A stretch of DNA of 64,000 nucleotides from Chloroflexota bacterium (GCA_021325635.1 JAJPGV010000027.1:62001-126000), one strand, 5' to 3'; counted from the stretch's first letter, positions 45,513 to 55,848 are shown. Notes: a model not told the origin generated them from the sequence alone. Made by a program: numbers and translations.

Positions 45513-46571
45513 CTAGGCTCCGATGAGCTGTCGCTCGTCGGTTCGCTCGCGCTTCAATCGGCGAAGAGCCCGCATGTACGCCGGCAGGCCTCTCGTCCAC
45601 AGCAGGTGCAGGCCGGGACGAAGCACGCGGTCGTGCGCCCCGGCCCAGCGCACGAAGTTGGCGCCGAACCCCTGCTTGAACAGGTACACGCCCCACAGCG
45701 GCTGGTCCTCGGCTAGCGTGTCCGGTGCGCCCCACATGTCGTACTCAGTGCAGCCCTGTGCGCGGGCCCATTGGATCACCCGCCACTGCAGCAGGTGATT
45801 GGGCATCACGTTGCGGTGCTCGTTGCCGGAGGCTCCGAACATGTACCAGGCGCGTTTGCCAAGCGCGAAGGGCATGATCCCGGCCAGTGTCTGGCCTTCG
45901 TAGCGCGCCAGCCAGAAGGAGGCCATGCCCGCCTCCAGGAACAGCTGCCACTCCAGGCGGCAGTAGTCGTAGGGCCGAATGATGAAGAAATCACGCTCGC
46001 CGGTCGCCCTGTAGACCTGGTAGAAGTCGGCGAAGTCATCCGGACCGGCCGGGACGACCTCCACGCCGCGCTTCTCCGCCAGGCGGATGTTGTAGCGCCA
46101 CTTGGGCTTCATGCGGTTGAGGACGTCGTCCTCCGATCCGCTGATGTCCAGCATCATGGTGTTGGGCCGCTGGATCTGCTCGTTCGAGCGGACGAAGCCC
46201 TGCTTGCCCAGGACCGCCAGCGCAGCTTCGTCCTCCGCCGAGATGTCCGGGTCGATCTTGACGTAGATGGCGCCCAGCCTGCGGGCCCGGTCCACCACGG
46301 CCGACAGGACGTGGGCGGCCAGGCCGGCACGCCCGTAGTCCAGCACCGGCCCCTTGGGCACATAGCACATCGAAACCGGTCCGACCTTTCGTACCAGCAT
46401 CGACGCCGCGGCCACTGTCTCGGCACCTTCCGAGAACAACAGCCGGACCGGCCGCCAGCCATAGGCCGACTTGAACTCACCCCATTCCCACGTCTGGAGG
46501 ACGTGTCCATTGCCCGCCCCGGCCACAAAGTCGTTCCAAGCAGCCCTGTCGGCCGCCGTCGCCAGCCGCAT
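45513..46571 (-). CDS. FemAB/FemX-type aminoacyltransferase
   Basis: GNGHVLQTWEWGEFKSAYGW; YDMWGAPD; VYLFKQGFGANFVRW. Confidence 0.88.
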   Translation of the reverse strand: MRLATAADRAAWNDFVAGAGNGHVLQTWEWGEFKSAYGWRPVRLLFSEGAETVAAASMLVRKVGPVSMCYVPKGPVLDYGRAGLAAHVLSAVVDRARRLGAIYVKIDPDISAEDEAALAVLGKQGFVRSNEQIQRPNTMMLDISGSEDDVLNRMKPKWRYNIRLAEKRGVEVVPAGPDDFADFYQVYRATGERDFFIIRPYDYCRLEWQLFLEAGMASFWLARYEGQTLAGIMPFALGKRAWYMFGASGNEHRNVMPNHLLQWRVIQWARAQGCTEYDMWGAPDTLAEDQPLWGVYLFKQGFGANFVRWAGAHDRVLRPGLHLLWTRGLPAYMRALRRLKRERTDERQLIGA

Positions 46572-46578
46572 CCCGAAG

Positions 46579-47508
46579 TCAGTCAGCTCGGCCGTCCTTC
46601 AGTGCCTTCGAGTAGCACAGGTCGGTGTGGTCGAGCGTGAAGCCCAGCGCGTAGTACATCGCCAGCGCGCCGCTGTTGAGCGCGTCGACGTAGGCCGTGG
46701 CCTGGGTCATGCCGCGACGGCGCATGTGCTCCAGACCAAGGATCGTCAGCGCCCGCCCGAAATGCCGCCGGCGCTCGCTCGGGTGCACACCGATGACGTA
46801 GATCTCACCGACTCGGGAGGCATGGTCGAGCTTGAGCCAGTTGAAGCCAACCAGGCGCCCCTGCTTGGCGGCGACCAGGAAATCGCGCCCATCGAACCAC
46901 GGCTGCTTGAGCCGCAGGGCCAGGTCTTCTTCGTCCCAGCTGCCCTGCTCGGGATGATGCTCGAAGACCAGGTTGTTCAACTCCAGCCACTCGGCCTCGT
47001 CGCGGCCGGGGACGAAGCTGCGCAGCTCGACGTCCTCCGGCAAGAAGGCCTCCGGAAGCGTTTCGGGCAGGGGCATGCGAATCTCCAGCAGCGTGCGGCT
47101 CGGTTGAAGGCCGAACTTGGCCGCCAGCTCGCGGGTCCCCGACAGCTGGCGGTAGGCCCACACGTCCAGCCGATCGACCTCGCGCCGCCGGCCCTCGTTG
47201 ATGATCGCTTCCAGCATCCGGCTGGCCGTGCCACGCCTCCGGGCGTCGGGATGGACCACCATCTCGGCCGACAGCCGGCTGCCGCCCTTGACCGGGAAGC
47301 GCTCGACGTTGGCATAGCCCACCAGCCGGTTTCCCTCGGTCGCCAGGATGGCCTGCACGCCGGTGGCGCTGCCAGAAGTTACCCGCAGGAACTTGTGTTC
47401 CCCGATTGCGGCTGCCCCGTCATGCTGCCGCGCTACGTCGATCAGCGTACGCACCTGGGGTACCTCTTCGGCTGACAGCTGCGGCGCCAGACGGACGGAC
47501 ACGCTCAC
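46579..47508 (-). CDS. Tandem GNAT acetyltransferase, MshD (mycothiol synthase)-like
   Basis: NNLVFEHHPEQGSWDEEDLALRLKQPWFDGRDFLVA...GFNWLKLD...GEIYVIGVHPSERRRHFGRALTILGLEHMRRRGMTQATAYVDALNSGALAMYYALGF; MshD-like architecture. Confidence 0.75.
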   Translation of the reverse strand: MSVSVRLAPQLSAEEVPQVRTLIDVARQHDGAAAIGEHKFLRVTSGSATGVQAILATEGNRLVGYANVERFPVKGGSRLSAEMVVHPDARRRGTASRMLEAIINEGRRREVDRLDVWAYRQLSGTRELAAKFGLQPSRTLLEIRMPLPETLPEAFLPEDVELRSFVPGRDEAEWLELNNLVFEHHPEQGSWDEEDLALRLKQPWFDGRDFLVAAKQGRLVGFNWLKLDHASRVGEIYVIGVHPSERRRHFGRALTILGLEHMRRRGMTQATAYVDALNSGALAMYYALGFTLDHTDLCYSKALKDGRAD

Positions 47509-47610
47509 GCGGCCTGGTGGCTCATGGCTCGAGATCGCATCCAGCCTTCGATTGTAGAGACTGACCCGGCTGGGCCAAGCCCGCGGAGCGCGCCTACAAT
47601 CCCAAAGGAC

Positions 47611-48987
47611 ATGCAGGCGCTGCCGCTCAGGCATACGGTGGCCGTCGCCGTGGGGCGGGCCGCCGGACTGGCCTCGCGCCGTCTGCGCCTTGGCGGTGGA
47701 ACGACCATACCGGGAGCGGTTGCTCGCCGCATCGATGCGCGGGTCACGCGGCATCTGGCGGCTCGGCTGGCGGGGGGATGCGTGCTCGTCAGCGGCACTA
47801 ACGGCAAGACCACCACCAGCCGGCTGCTGGCCGCGATGCTGCGCGGCGCTGGGTACAGGGTCGTGCACAACCGGGCCGGCGCGAACCTCATGGCCGGCGT
47901 CACCACCGCTCTGCTGTCCCAGCATGGGGACTCGGGCCTGTTCGAGGTCGACGAGGCAGTGCTGCCCGCCGCCATCCGGGAGCTGAAACCGCGGCTGGTG
48001 CTCTGCCTGAACCTCTTTCGAGATCAGTTGGACCGTTACGGTGAGCTCAACACGCTGGCCTCACGCTGGCAGCAGGCGTTGGCTACCCTGCCGGCCAGCG
48101 CCACAGCGGTGCTGAACGCGGACGATCCGCTGGTAGCCTCGATTGGAGCGTCGCTGGCGTGCCGAACGGTGTTCTTCGGGCTGGAGACCGTGGATCACCG
48201 TCAGACGGACATGCAGCACGCGGCTGACTCGCTCTATTGTCCGCGCTGCTCCGGCCAGCTCGACTTCGAGGCCGTGTATCTCGGCCACCTGGGCCACTAC
48301 TGCTGTCCCATTTGCGGCTGGAGGCGACCCGACCCCAGCTTTGCGCTGACCGGCATCAGGCTGGACCCGGCCGGGCCCACACAGCTGCGCCTGCGGGCGG
48401 AAAGCCACGAGCTGGCTATCGAGGCCAACCTGCCCGGCCTGTATAACGCCTATAACGTCCTAGCCGCCGCGGCTGCCGCTCTGACCCTGGGGGCAGCCGG
48501 CGAGCAGGTCTCGGCGGCGGTGGGCGGCTTCACCGCCGCCTTCGGGCGAACCGAGACCATGCGCCTCGACGGGCGGCAGCTGCGGCTGATGCTGGCCAAA
48601 AACCCGGTTGGCTGCAATGAGGTCATCCGCACGCTGCTGCTGGACCCGGATCCCCTCAACCTTTACCTGGTGCTGAACGACCGCGTCGCCGACGGCGAGG
48701 ACGTGTCCTGGATCTGGGACGTGGACTTCGAGCTGCTGGCCGGCCGCTGCCGCACGGTGATCCTCGGCGGCACTCGTGCGGAGGACCTGGCCGTGCGCCT
48801 GAAGTACGCCGGCTTCCCCACGAGCGAGCTGCCGCTGGAAGGCAACCAGGAGGCCGCTATCCGTGCGCTCCTGGCCCGCACACCTGATGGCGGACGGGCA
48901 TACGCTGTCCCCACCTACACCGCCATGCTCGACCTGCGCCGGACGCTCACGGACATGGGCGCCGCCGGCCAGTTCTGGGAAGATTGA
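47611..48987 (+). CDS. murT: Lipid II isoglutaminyl synthase subunit MurT
   Basis: VSGTNGKTTTSRLLAAMLRGAGYRVVHNRAGANLMAGV; Cys4 zinc ribbon YCPRCSGQLDF...YCCPICG; C-terminal DUF1727-like region. Confidence 0.92.
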   Translation: MQALPLRHTVAVAVGRAAGLASRRLRLGGGTTIPGAVARRIDARVTRHLAARLAGGCVLVSGTNGKTTTSRLLAAMLRGAGYRVVHNRAGANLMAGVTTALLSQHGDSGLFEVDEAVLPAAIRELKPRLVLCLNLFRDQLDRYGELNTLASRWQQALATLPASATAVLNADDPLVASIGASLACRTVFFGLETVDHRQTDMQHAADSLYCPRCSGQLDFEAVYLGHLGHYCCPICGWRRPDPSFALTGIRLDPAGPTQLRLRAESHELAIEANLPGLYNAYNVLAAAAAALTLGAAGEQVSAAVGGFTAAFGRTETMRLDGRQLRLMLAKNPVGCNEVIRTLLLDPDPLNLYLVLNDRVADGEDVSWIWDVDFELLAGRCRTVILGGTRAEDLAVRLKYAGFPTSELPLEGNQEAAIRALLARTPDGGRAYAVPTYTAMLDLRRTLTDMGAAGQFWED

Positions 48988-49006
48988 TGTGGCCACAATC
49001 CGCCCC

Positions 49007-49753
49007 ATGAACCTGGTCCTGGCCTGGCTGTACCCCGACAGCATGAGCATCTACGGTGACCGCGGCAACGTCATCGCGCTGACCCGGCGGGCGGAGTGGC
49101 GCGGCATCGCGCTGGAGGTCTGGCGCCTGCCCAAGGGCGCGCGCCTGGACCAGCTGCCGGACCTGGTCATGTTCGGCGGCGGGCAAGATCGCGAGCAGCG
49201 CCTGATCGAGCGCGACTTCCTGGAGCTGAAGGGGGAGACGCTGGTGAGGGCGGTGGAGGAGGACGTGCCGGTGCTGGCCGTGTGCGGCGGCTTCCAGCAG
49301 CTCGGCCACGGCTATCGAGACGCGGACGGTTCGAGCATCCAGGGCCTGGGCATCCTGGACGCCAGCACGGTCGCTCCGTCCGACAAGGCTCGGCGCTGCA
49401 TTGGCAACATCGTGGTGGAAGCGCACCTCCCCGACGGCGACGCAACGAGCGGGGGCGTGCTGGTGGGCTTCGAAAACCACGGCGGAAGGACGCGCTTGGG
49501 CAAATGCGAGCCCCTTGGCCGCGTGCTGAAGGGCTTCGGTAACAACGGCGAGGATGGGCAGGAAGGCGCCCGCTATCGCTACTGTTTCGGCACCTACATG
49601 CACGGTTCGCTGCTGCCCAAGAACCCGTGGTTCACGGATTACCTGCTGCTGCAAGCCCTGCGGCGCAAGTACGGCCCAGAGATCACGCTGGAACCGCTGG
49701 ACGACGCGCTCGAGCTCCGCGCCCAGTCGGCGGCCATCGCCCGCGCCCGATGA
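49007..49753 (+). CDS. gatD: Lipid II isoglutaminyl synthase glutaminase subunit GatD
   Basis: YPDSMSIYGDRGNVIALTRRAEWRGI; VLAVCGGFQQLGHGY; GTYMHGSLLPKNPW. Confidence 0.92.
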   Translation: MNLVLAWLYPDSMSIYGDRGNVIALTRRAEWRGIALEVWRLPKGARLDQLPDLVMFGGGQDREQRLIERDFLELKGETLVRAVEEDVPVLAVCGGFQQLGHGYRDADGSSIQGLGILDASTVAPSDKARRCIGNIVVEAHLPDGDATSGGVLVGFENHGGRTRLGKCEPLGRVLKGFGNNGEDGQEGARYRYCFGTYMHGSLLPKNPWFTDYLLLQALRRKYGPEITLEPLDDALELRAQSAAIARAR

Positions 49754-49781
49754 CGGAGCAACGATCCAGCCTTCTGAGCTG

Positions 49782-50741
49782 ATGGCCATCTACTACGCAG
49801 GCATCGATCTGGGCGGCACCCGCATGCGAGCGGCCCTGGCAGATAGCGAAGGCAAGATGGTTCGCCGCTCGGATGCGTTGACCGAACGCGGCCTCGGATC
49901 CGAGCGCATCGTCGAGCGGATGATCGAAGTCGTGGGCGAAGCCATGGGCGGCGAACGCGCCGGCGTGGCCTGCCTGGGCGTAGGCGCGCCCGGGCCGCTC
50001 GACGCCCGGACCGGCGTGCTGTTCCACCCGGTGAACCTCACCACGGACGACGTGCCGCTCAAGGAGCTGCTCGAGGATCGCCTCGGCCTGCCGGTCCGCG
50101 TCCACAACGACGCCAATGCCGCCGCCCTGGGGGAATGGCTGTTCGGCGGGCACGGGCAGACACAGCATCTGATCTACGTGACGGTCAGCACGGGCGTCGG
50201 CGCTGGGATCATCTCCCACGGACGGTTGATCGACGGCTTCAACACCACCGCCGGCGAGATCGGCCACACCGTGGTGGACCCCAACGGCCCGCCCTGCGGC
50301 TGCGGCAATCGGGGCTGCGTGGAGGCCATCTGCTCCGGCAGCAGCATCGCCCGAGCGGCTACGGCCGCACTCGGCACTGTGACGGCCGGCCGCATGATGA
50401 CGCTGGCCGGCGGAAAGCTGGACGGCGTTACCGCGGAAGTCGTGGCGCAGGCGGCGCGAGAAGGCGACGAGCTCGCCAGCCGGATCTTCTTCCACGCCGC
50501 CGACACGCTCGGGATCGCCGTGGTCAATCTCATCCACCTCTTCAGCCCGGAGATCGTGATCATTGGCGGAGGCGTGGCCGAGGCCGGCGATCTGCTGTTC
50601 GGGCCCGTCCGCGAGCGCGTGCTCCGAACCGCCATGTCGCTTCCTGCCTTGGGGGTGCGCATCCGCCCTCCCGGCCTCGGCCAGGACGCCGGCCTCGTCG
50701 GCGCCATCGCCCTGGCCATGGGCGCCGGCATCGATCGCTAG
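49782..50741 (+). CDS. ROK-family sugar kinase (glucokinase-like)
   Basis: YYAGIDLGGTRMRAALAD; GEIGHTVVDPNGPPCGCGNRGCVEAICSG. Confidence 0.92.
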   Translation: MAIYYAGIDLGGTRMRAALADSEGKMVRRSDALTERGLGSERIVERMIEVVGEAMGGERAGVACLGVGAPGPLDARTGVLFHPVNLTTDDVPLKELLEDRLGLPVRVHNDANAAALGEWLFGGHGQTQHLIYVTVSTGVGAGIISHGRLIDGFNTTAGEIGHTVVDPNGPPCGCGNRGCVEAICSGSSIARAATAALGTVTAGRMMTLAGGKLDGVTAEVVAQAAREGDELASRIFFHAADTLGIAVVNLIHLFSPEIVIIGGGVAEAGDLLFGPVRERVLRTAMSLPALGVRIRPPGLGQDAGLVGAIALAMGAGIDR

Positions 50742-51940
50742 CTTGGGGGCCGGCGCACGAGGCGGGTGAAGATGCGCCGGGCGAAGTCGTCGGTCATGCC
50801 CGAGACGTAATCGCACACGATCCGCTCGCGGCTGGCAGCCGCCTCCTGGAGCTGTTCCCGCACGTCCCTGGGGAAGAGCGCATCTGAAGGCGATGAGACG
50901 AGCCGCTGGAAGAGCTGACCGACGATGCGGTTCGCCGCGGGCTGCACCGAGGCCACGCGGCGGTGGTTGAACACCAGCTCGCCGGCCAGCGCCTTGAGCA
51001 CCTCGCTCTTGAGACGCACGCCGGGATCCACCTCCAGCGCCCAGCCGTAGCGCGGCCCCCGGCCCGCGTCGGCCACCTGCCTGGCCGAGGCCGCGTGCAC
51101 CATCTCGTAAATGACCTTCGACGACCACATCTTGCGGACCGCCTTGCGCTCCCGCTCGCCGGACGCCAGCACGACCGGCCGCAGCTCGGCCATGACCGCT
51201 TCGATGCATCGAGCGTCTGCCCGCGGTACGGCCCGCGCGATCGCTTCCGCCAGCCCATCGCCGGCCAGGCGTCGACGCTGAATCAGGCCCGCCCACATCC
51301 CATCCTCGACATCGTGCACCGAATAGGCCACGTCGTCCGCCCAGTCCATGATCTGACACTCGAACGACGTCCGCTCCTCCCTCCGCCCGGCGCAGAGCCA
51401 CTCGACCAGGCCGAGGTCGTCGTCGTAGAAGAACTTGGCCCGTCCGGAGGATCGCGCCTCCGCGTAGCTGCGCTTGTACTTGAGCAGCGCGTCGAGCGTG
51501 GCCCGGGTGAGGTTTAGCCCAGGGTACGCATCCGATTTCACCTCCAGGGTCGCCAGCACCCGCAGGTTCTGGGCGTTGCCCTCGAACCCGCCAAAGCCTT
51601 CCATGCACTCGTTCAGCACGCGTTCGCCGGCGTGACCAAAGGGCGGATGGCCGATGTCGTGGGCCAGGCTGGCGGCCTCGCACAGGGTCGGGTCGGCGCC
51701 GACGCGCAGCGCGATGCCTTTGGCGATTTGCGACACCTCGATGGAGTGCGTCAGGCGAGTGCGGAAGAAGTCACCCTCGGCCGGCGCGAACACCTGCGTC
51801 TTGCGCTGCAGCCGGCGGAAAGCGGCCGAGTGCAGGATTCGAGCGCGATCGATCTCCCACGGGCTGCGCTCGTCCCCTGGCTTGCCCGCTTCCGGGGTCC
51901 ACCGCTCGCAATCTGCCGGGCTGTAGCCAACGGACGGCAT
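50738..51940 (-). CDS. dgt: dGTP triphosphohydrolase-like protein
   Basis: ILHSAAFRRLQRKTQVFAPAEGDFFRTRLTHSIEVSQIAKGIA; SLAHDIGHPPFGHAGERVLNE. Confidence 0.92.
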   Translation of the reverse strand: MPSVGYSPADCERWTPEAGKPGDERSPWEIDRARILHSAAFRRLQRKTQVFAPAEGDFFRTRLTHSIEVSQIAKGIALRVGADPTLCEAASLAHDIGHPPFGHAGERVLNECMEGFGGFEGNAQNLRVLATLEVKSDAYPGLNLTRATLDALLKYKRSYAEARSSGRAKFFYDDDLGLVEWLCAGRREERTSFECQIMDWADDVAYSVHDVEDGMWAGLIQRRRLAGDGLAEAIARAVPRADARCIEAVMAELRPVVLASGERERKAVRKMWSSKVIYEMVHAASARQVADAGRGPRYGWALEVDPGVRLKSEVLKALAGELVFNHRRVASVQPAANRIVGQLFQRLVSSPSDALFPRDVREQLQEAAASRERIVCDYVSGMTDDFARRIFTRLVRRPPS

Positions 51941-51955
51941 CGCCGCGTTAGCGTA

Positions 51956-51982
51956 GCAGGAGGTCGCCTCGCGACCTCCTGC
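51956..51982. promoter_or_regulatory. Perfect inverted repeat in divergent dgt/hydrolase intergenic region
   Basis: GCAGGAGGTCGC-CTC-GCGACCTCCTGC, 12-bp arms. Confidence 0.6.
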
Positions 51983-52014
51983 CTTACAATCGCCGTATCG
52001 TCACTCCGGCCGGT

Positions 52015-52635
52015 TTGCTGCAGCGCGTCGAGATTCCCATCTCCCACGGCAGGCTCGAAGGGCTCCTACAGACGGGTGAGCCCGACGCCAAGCTCGCCGC
52101 CATCGTGTGCCATCCGCATCCGCAGTTCGGTGGCACGATGCACACCAAGACCGTTTTCCACGCTGCCAAGGCGTTCGGCTCCCTGGGCTGGCCGGTGCTG
52201 CGCTTCAACTTCCGCGGCGTGGGCGCCAGCAGCGGCGCTTACGATGACGGCATCGGCGAGCAGGACGACGTGCGCGCCGCGCTCGACTTCATGGGACGCG
52301 ATGGCATCGTGCTGGCCGGCTTTTCGTTCGGATCCGTGGTTGGGCTCACGGTCGGGGCAGCGGACCCGCGCGTGCCGGCGCTGTGCGCTGTCGGCCTGCC
52401 GGTGTCAACGACGCCGCTGTCGCTGGAAGCGATCCGCCAGTCGACGAAGCCCAAACTGTTCGTGCAGGGCGAGCTGGACGAATACGGCCCGCCGGCCGGC
52501 ATGAGGCGCTGGTTCGCCGGCGTCGCGGAGCCGAAGACCCTCGAGATCGTCGAGGGCGCGGACCACTTCTTCAACCAACACGCCGAGCCGCTCAAGGCGG
52601 CCATCATCAACTATTTCGGAGCGCTCAGTGTCTAA
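52015..52635 (+). CDS. Alpha/beta hydrolase (dienelactone-hydrolase-like)
   Basis: VCHPHPQFGGTMHTKTVFHAAKAFGSLGWPVLRFNFRGVGASSG; GFSFGS; TTG start inferred. Confidence 0.85.
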   Translation: MLQRVEIPISHGRLEGLLQTGEPDAKLAAIVCHPHPQFGGTMHTKTVFHAAKAFGSLGWPVLRFNFRGVGASSGAYDDGIGEQDDVRAALDFMGRDGIVLAGFSFGSVVGLTVGAADPRVPALCAVGLPVSTTPLSLEAIRQSTKPKLFVQGELDEYGPPAGMRRWFAGVAEPKTLEIVEGADHFFNQHAEPLKAAIINYFGALSV

Positions 52636-53623
52636 CAACCTTCCCCTGACCGTGGCCTGCCACGGATACGACCGCGTCCAGGCGTTGAGAGACGGAACAA
52701 TCCGGGCTGAGGGTATCGATCTGCGCATGATCGACCTGCCGGTCGAGGAGATCTTCTGGCGACAGCTGCACCATTTCGAGTTCGACGTCTCCGAGGTCTC
52801 CCTCTCGTCCTACGTCATGGGCCGCTCGCGCGACCAGCTGCCGCTCATCGCCATCCCCGTCTTCCCCTCGCGCTACTTCCGGCACAACTGCATCTTCGTG
52901 AACCCGGCCAAGGGCATCAAGCGGCCCGAGGACCTGAAGGGCAAGCGCATGGCCGTGCCGGAATACCAGATGACGGCCGCGGTGTGGGCACGCGGTCTGC
53001 TGCAGGACGATTACGGCGTGCACCCGCGGGACGTCGAGTGGTTCACCGGCGGCGTGTCCGATCCCGGCCGCGAGGAGAAGCTGGCGCTGGAGCTGCCGCC
53101 GGACGTGCACGTGACCCCGATCCCGACCCATCGCACGCTCAACGAGATGCTCGAGTCAGGCGAGCTGGACGCCTACATGGGCGCGCGCATCCCGCCCGTG
53201 GCCAACAGAGGGGACGGCACGCTCGTCCGCCTGTTCCCCGACTTCGAGACGGTCGAGGCCGAATACTACCGGCGAACGCACATCTTCCCGATCATGCACG
53301 TGCTGGCCATCCGTCAGGACGTGTACGAGGCCAACCCGTGGATCGCCATGAACCTGTACAAAGCCTTCCTGGCGGCCAAGAACCACTGCCTGCGCGAGAT
53401 GGATCACACCTCGGCCCTGCAATACGCCCTACCCTGGATGTGGCCGGGGCTGGAGCGAGCCAAGGCGCTGATCGGCCCCGACTTCTGGCCCTACGGCGTC
53501 GACCAGAGCCGTCCGACGCTGGAGAAGTTCGTCGAGTACTCCTACGAACAGGGCCTGTCCCGCCGCCGCATGACCGTTGAAGAGCTCTTCGCCCCCAACA
53601 CCCTCGACGAATTCAAGATCTAG
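52628..53623 (+). CDS. 4,5-dihydroxyphthalate decarboxylase-like / periplasmic-binding-fold protein
   Basis: VACHGYDRVQALRDGTIRAEGIDLRMIDLPVEEIFWRQLHHFEFDVSEVSLSSYVM; 8-bp overlap with the hydrolase. Confidence 0.75.
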   Translation: MSNNLPLTVACHGYDRVQALRDGTIRAEGIDLRMIDLPVEEIFWRQLHHFEFDVSEVSLSSYVMGRSRDQLPLIAIPVFPSRYFRHNCIFVNPAKGIKRPEDLKGKRMAVPEYQMTAAVWARGLLQDDYGVHPRDVEWFTGGVSDPGREEKLALELPPDVHVTPIPTHRTLNEMLESGELDAYMGARIPPVANRGDGTLVRLFPDFETVEAEYYRRTHIFPIMHVLAIRQDVYEANPWIAMNLYKAFLAAKNHCLREMDHTSALQYALPWMWPGLERAKALIGPDFWPYGVDQSRPTLEKFVEYSYEQGLSRRRMTVEELFAPNTLDEFKI

Positions 53624-53640
53624 GGGTCAGGGGATAGGGC

Positions 53641-54621
53641 TCAGCGAAACTCCTTGAGGTGCGCGGTGGCGGCCGCGGTGCGCAGCTTGCGCAGGGCTTC
53701 GTTCTCGATCTGGCGCACGCGCTCGCGGGTTAGGCCCAGCTGCTCGCCGATCTTCTCCAGCGGGTACACCTGTCCGTCGCCCAGGCCGAAGCGCAGCTGC
53801 AGGACCAGCCGCTCGCGGTTGCTGAGCGTTTCCTGCAGAGCGTGGTTGGCCTCCTCCTTCAGCGTGCGCTCGAAGGCGCGCTCCTCAGGGGCGATCGCGT
53901 TCTCATCCGGCAGCAGGTCGCCCAGCACGTCCGTCTCGTCCTCGCCCACGGGCGTTTCCAGGGACACTGGGGCCGCGGCGCTGCGCAGCATCTCGTCAAG
54001 CTCGACCACGGTCACGCCCAACTCCTGGGCCACCTCTTCCTCGGTCGGATCGCGGCCCAGGGTCTGTGTCAGCCGCTCTGTCGCGTCGCGCACCTTGGTA
54101 ATCGCCTGGCCCATCAAGATGGGCAGGCGGATCGTTCGGCTGCGCTCCGCCAAGGCGCGGGTGATCGCCTGGCGGATCCACCACGTGGCATAGGTCGAGA
54201 AGCGGTAGCCGCGGCGCCAGTCGAACTTCTGCACCGCCCGCATCAAGCCGATGTTGCCTTCCTGGATCAGGTCCAGCAGCGAGAAGCCGCGACCTTGATA
54301 CTTCTTGGCGATATTGACCACCAGGCGCAGGTTGGCGAGGATGAAATGCTGCATGGCATCCATATCGCCGTCTTCAATGCGCTTGGCCAGGTCTACTTCC
54401 TGGGCGGCGGTGAGCAGCGGCACAGGCCGGATCTCACGCAGGTAGGTCGCCAGGGCGTCGTCCGCTCCCGGCTCTTCCTCAACCTCTTCGAGCTCGGCCT
54501 TCACCCGCGCATCGCGGAAGTCGATGTCCTCCACGATCCGCTCACCGTACGGCCCCTCAGCCTTCAAAGGGTCCTGCACGGCCATGTTTCGGTCCAAGTT
54601 GTTTTGTTTATCACTCATCAA
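53641..54621 (-). CDS. rpoD: Primary-type sigma-70 factor (RpoD/SigA-like, no region 1.1)
   Basis: [85 protein letters not shown]. Confidence 0.93.
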   Translation of the reverse strand: MMSDKQNNLDRNMAVQDPLKAEGPYGERIVEDIDFRDARVKAELEEVEEEPGADDALATYLREIRPVPLLTAAQEVDLAKRIEDGDMDAMQHFILANLRLVVNIAKKYQGRGFSLLDLIQEGNIGLMRAVQKFDWRRGYRFSTYATWWIRQAITRALAERSRTIRLPILMGQAITKVRDATERLTQTLGRDPTEEEVAQELGVTVVELDEMLRSAAAPVSLETPVGEDETDVLGDLLPDENAIAPEERAFERTLKEEANHALQETLSNRERLVLQLRFGLGDGQVYPLEKIGEQLGLTRERVRQIENEALRKLRTAAATAHLKEFR

Positions 54622-54758
54622 TAGATACGAACGAAGGCCCGCAAACGATGTGCCATCTCCCCCTATTCATCATCTTCCAAAAGCTCGCGAGAGGCAATAG
54701 GCCTTCTGGCTGATAGCAGGGGACCTGAATGGCCCAAACGCAGGCTCCATGCCCGCGC

Positions 54759-55847
54759 TTAGCCCCAGACGCTGCGCGCCGTCCGAACGACCAGTTCCAG
54801 CTTGCGGCGCTGGTCGTCCCAGTCGATCGGGTTGCCCGTCGCGATGGGAGCAAAGCCGCACCCTGGGCTCAGCGCCAGCCGATCGAGCGGCACCTGCCGG
54901 GCCGCTTCCTCAATCCGCCGCCGCAGCAGGCCCGCGGACTCGAGCTCGGCGCGTCCGGCATCGATCAGCCCCAGGACGACGGTCTTATCCGCTGGGACGA
55001 AGCGCAGCGGCTCGAATGCGCATCGTTCCGTGTCGCACCGCAGCAGAAAGCGATCGACGTCCAGTGCCCCAAACAGCGTTTCGGCTACCCGGTGCGCGCC
55101 AGCCTGAGCCAGCAAGCCGCCGCCGGCTTCACCACATACGTGCAGCCCGAGCGTGAGACCGGGGCGCCTCATGCCTGCCAGGCAGCTGTTGTCGGCTTCG
55201 ACAGCCAGCTGCAGCCAGCGGTCCGCAGCGACACCTTCGGCCTGCATCTGCCGTAGCTCCGGGCCGGCGCAGCGGGCGTACCGCGGAGCGTCGAGCTGAA
55301 GGTAGGGCACGCCCAGCGCTGCCAGCGCCGAAAGCTCGTCCCGCACGATGCCCGCCAGATCGCGCAGCATGTCCTGCACGGCTGGATAGGCCGGGCCGCT
55401 GATCTCCGGCCGGAAGCAGGGCATGAACGTCGAGGGCGCGGGCAGCGTGACCTTGAAGGCGGCGCCGGCGTGGCGCTGCAGGAACTTGGCCTGCTCCAGG
55501 GCGAGCGGGCGGCGCCGCCGCAGCTTGCCGCACACGACGTACTCCTCGCTTGGCTCTGAGCTTCCGGCGCGTCCCGCCCATGGCGGCGAGACAGCGCGCC
55601 GCTCGAAACCTTCGATCCCTTCGGCCACGTCCGTCAGCCACCCCCCGCGGCGGAGCTCGCCATCCGTCAGGATGTCGATGCCCGTCTGGCGCTGAACCGC
55701 CAGGATCTCGAGGATGGCCCGATCCTCCTCGTAACGCAGGTCCGAGGGACCTATCTTGCCCTCGGCGAAGTCCGCCCGCGCCTTCAACAGGTCGGGAGGC
55801 CGGAGCAGGCTGCCAACCTGATCCGCCCGATAGGTGGCGCGGCTCAC
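54759..55847 (-). CDS. Core-MetE-like (C-terminal-domain-only) methionine synthase paralogue B
   Basis: VGSLLRPPDL...DILTDGELRRGGW; LGLHVCGEAGG; LSPGCGFAP. Confidence 0.8.
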   Translation of the reverse strand: MSRATYRADQVGSLLRPPDLLKARADFAEGKIGPSDLRYEEDRAILEILAVQRQTGIDILTDGELRRGGWLTDVAEGIEGFERRAVSPPWAGRAGSSEPSEEYVVCGKLRRRRPLALEQAKFLQRHAGAAFKVTLPAPSTFMPCFRPEISGPAYPAVQDMLRDLAGIVRDELSALAALGVPYLQLDAPRYARCAGPELRQMQAEGVAADRWLQLAVEADNSCLAGMRRPGLTLGLHVCGEAGGGLLAQAGAHRVAETLFGALDVDRFLLRCDTERCAFEPLRFVPADKTVVLGLIDAGRAELESAGLLRRRIEEAARQVPLDRLALSPGCGFAPIATGNPIDWDDQRRKLELVVRTARSVWG

Positions 55848-55848
55848 G

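Noticed and set aside
53624-53640. GGGGTCAGGGGATAGGGCT as a functional element
   Set aside because: Too short; G-rich intergenic scrap without pairing or repeat structure.
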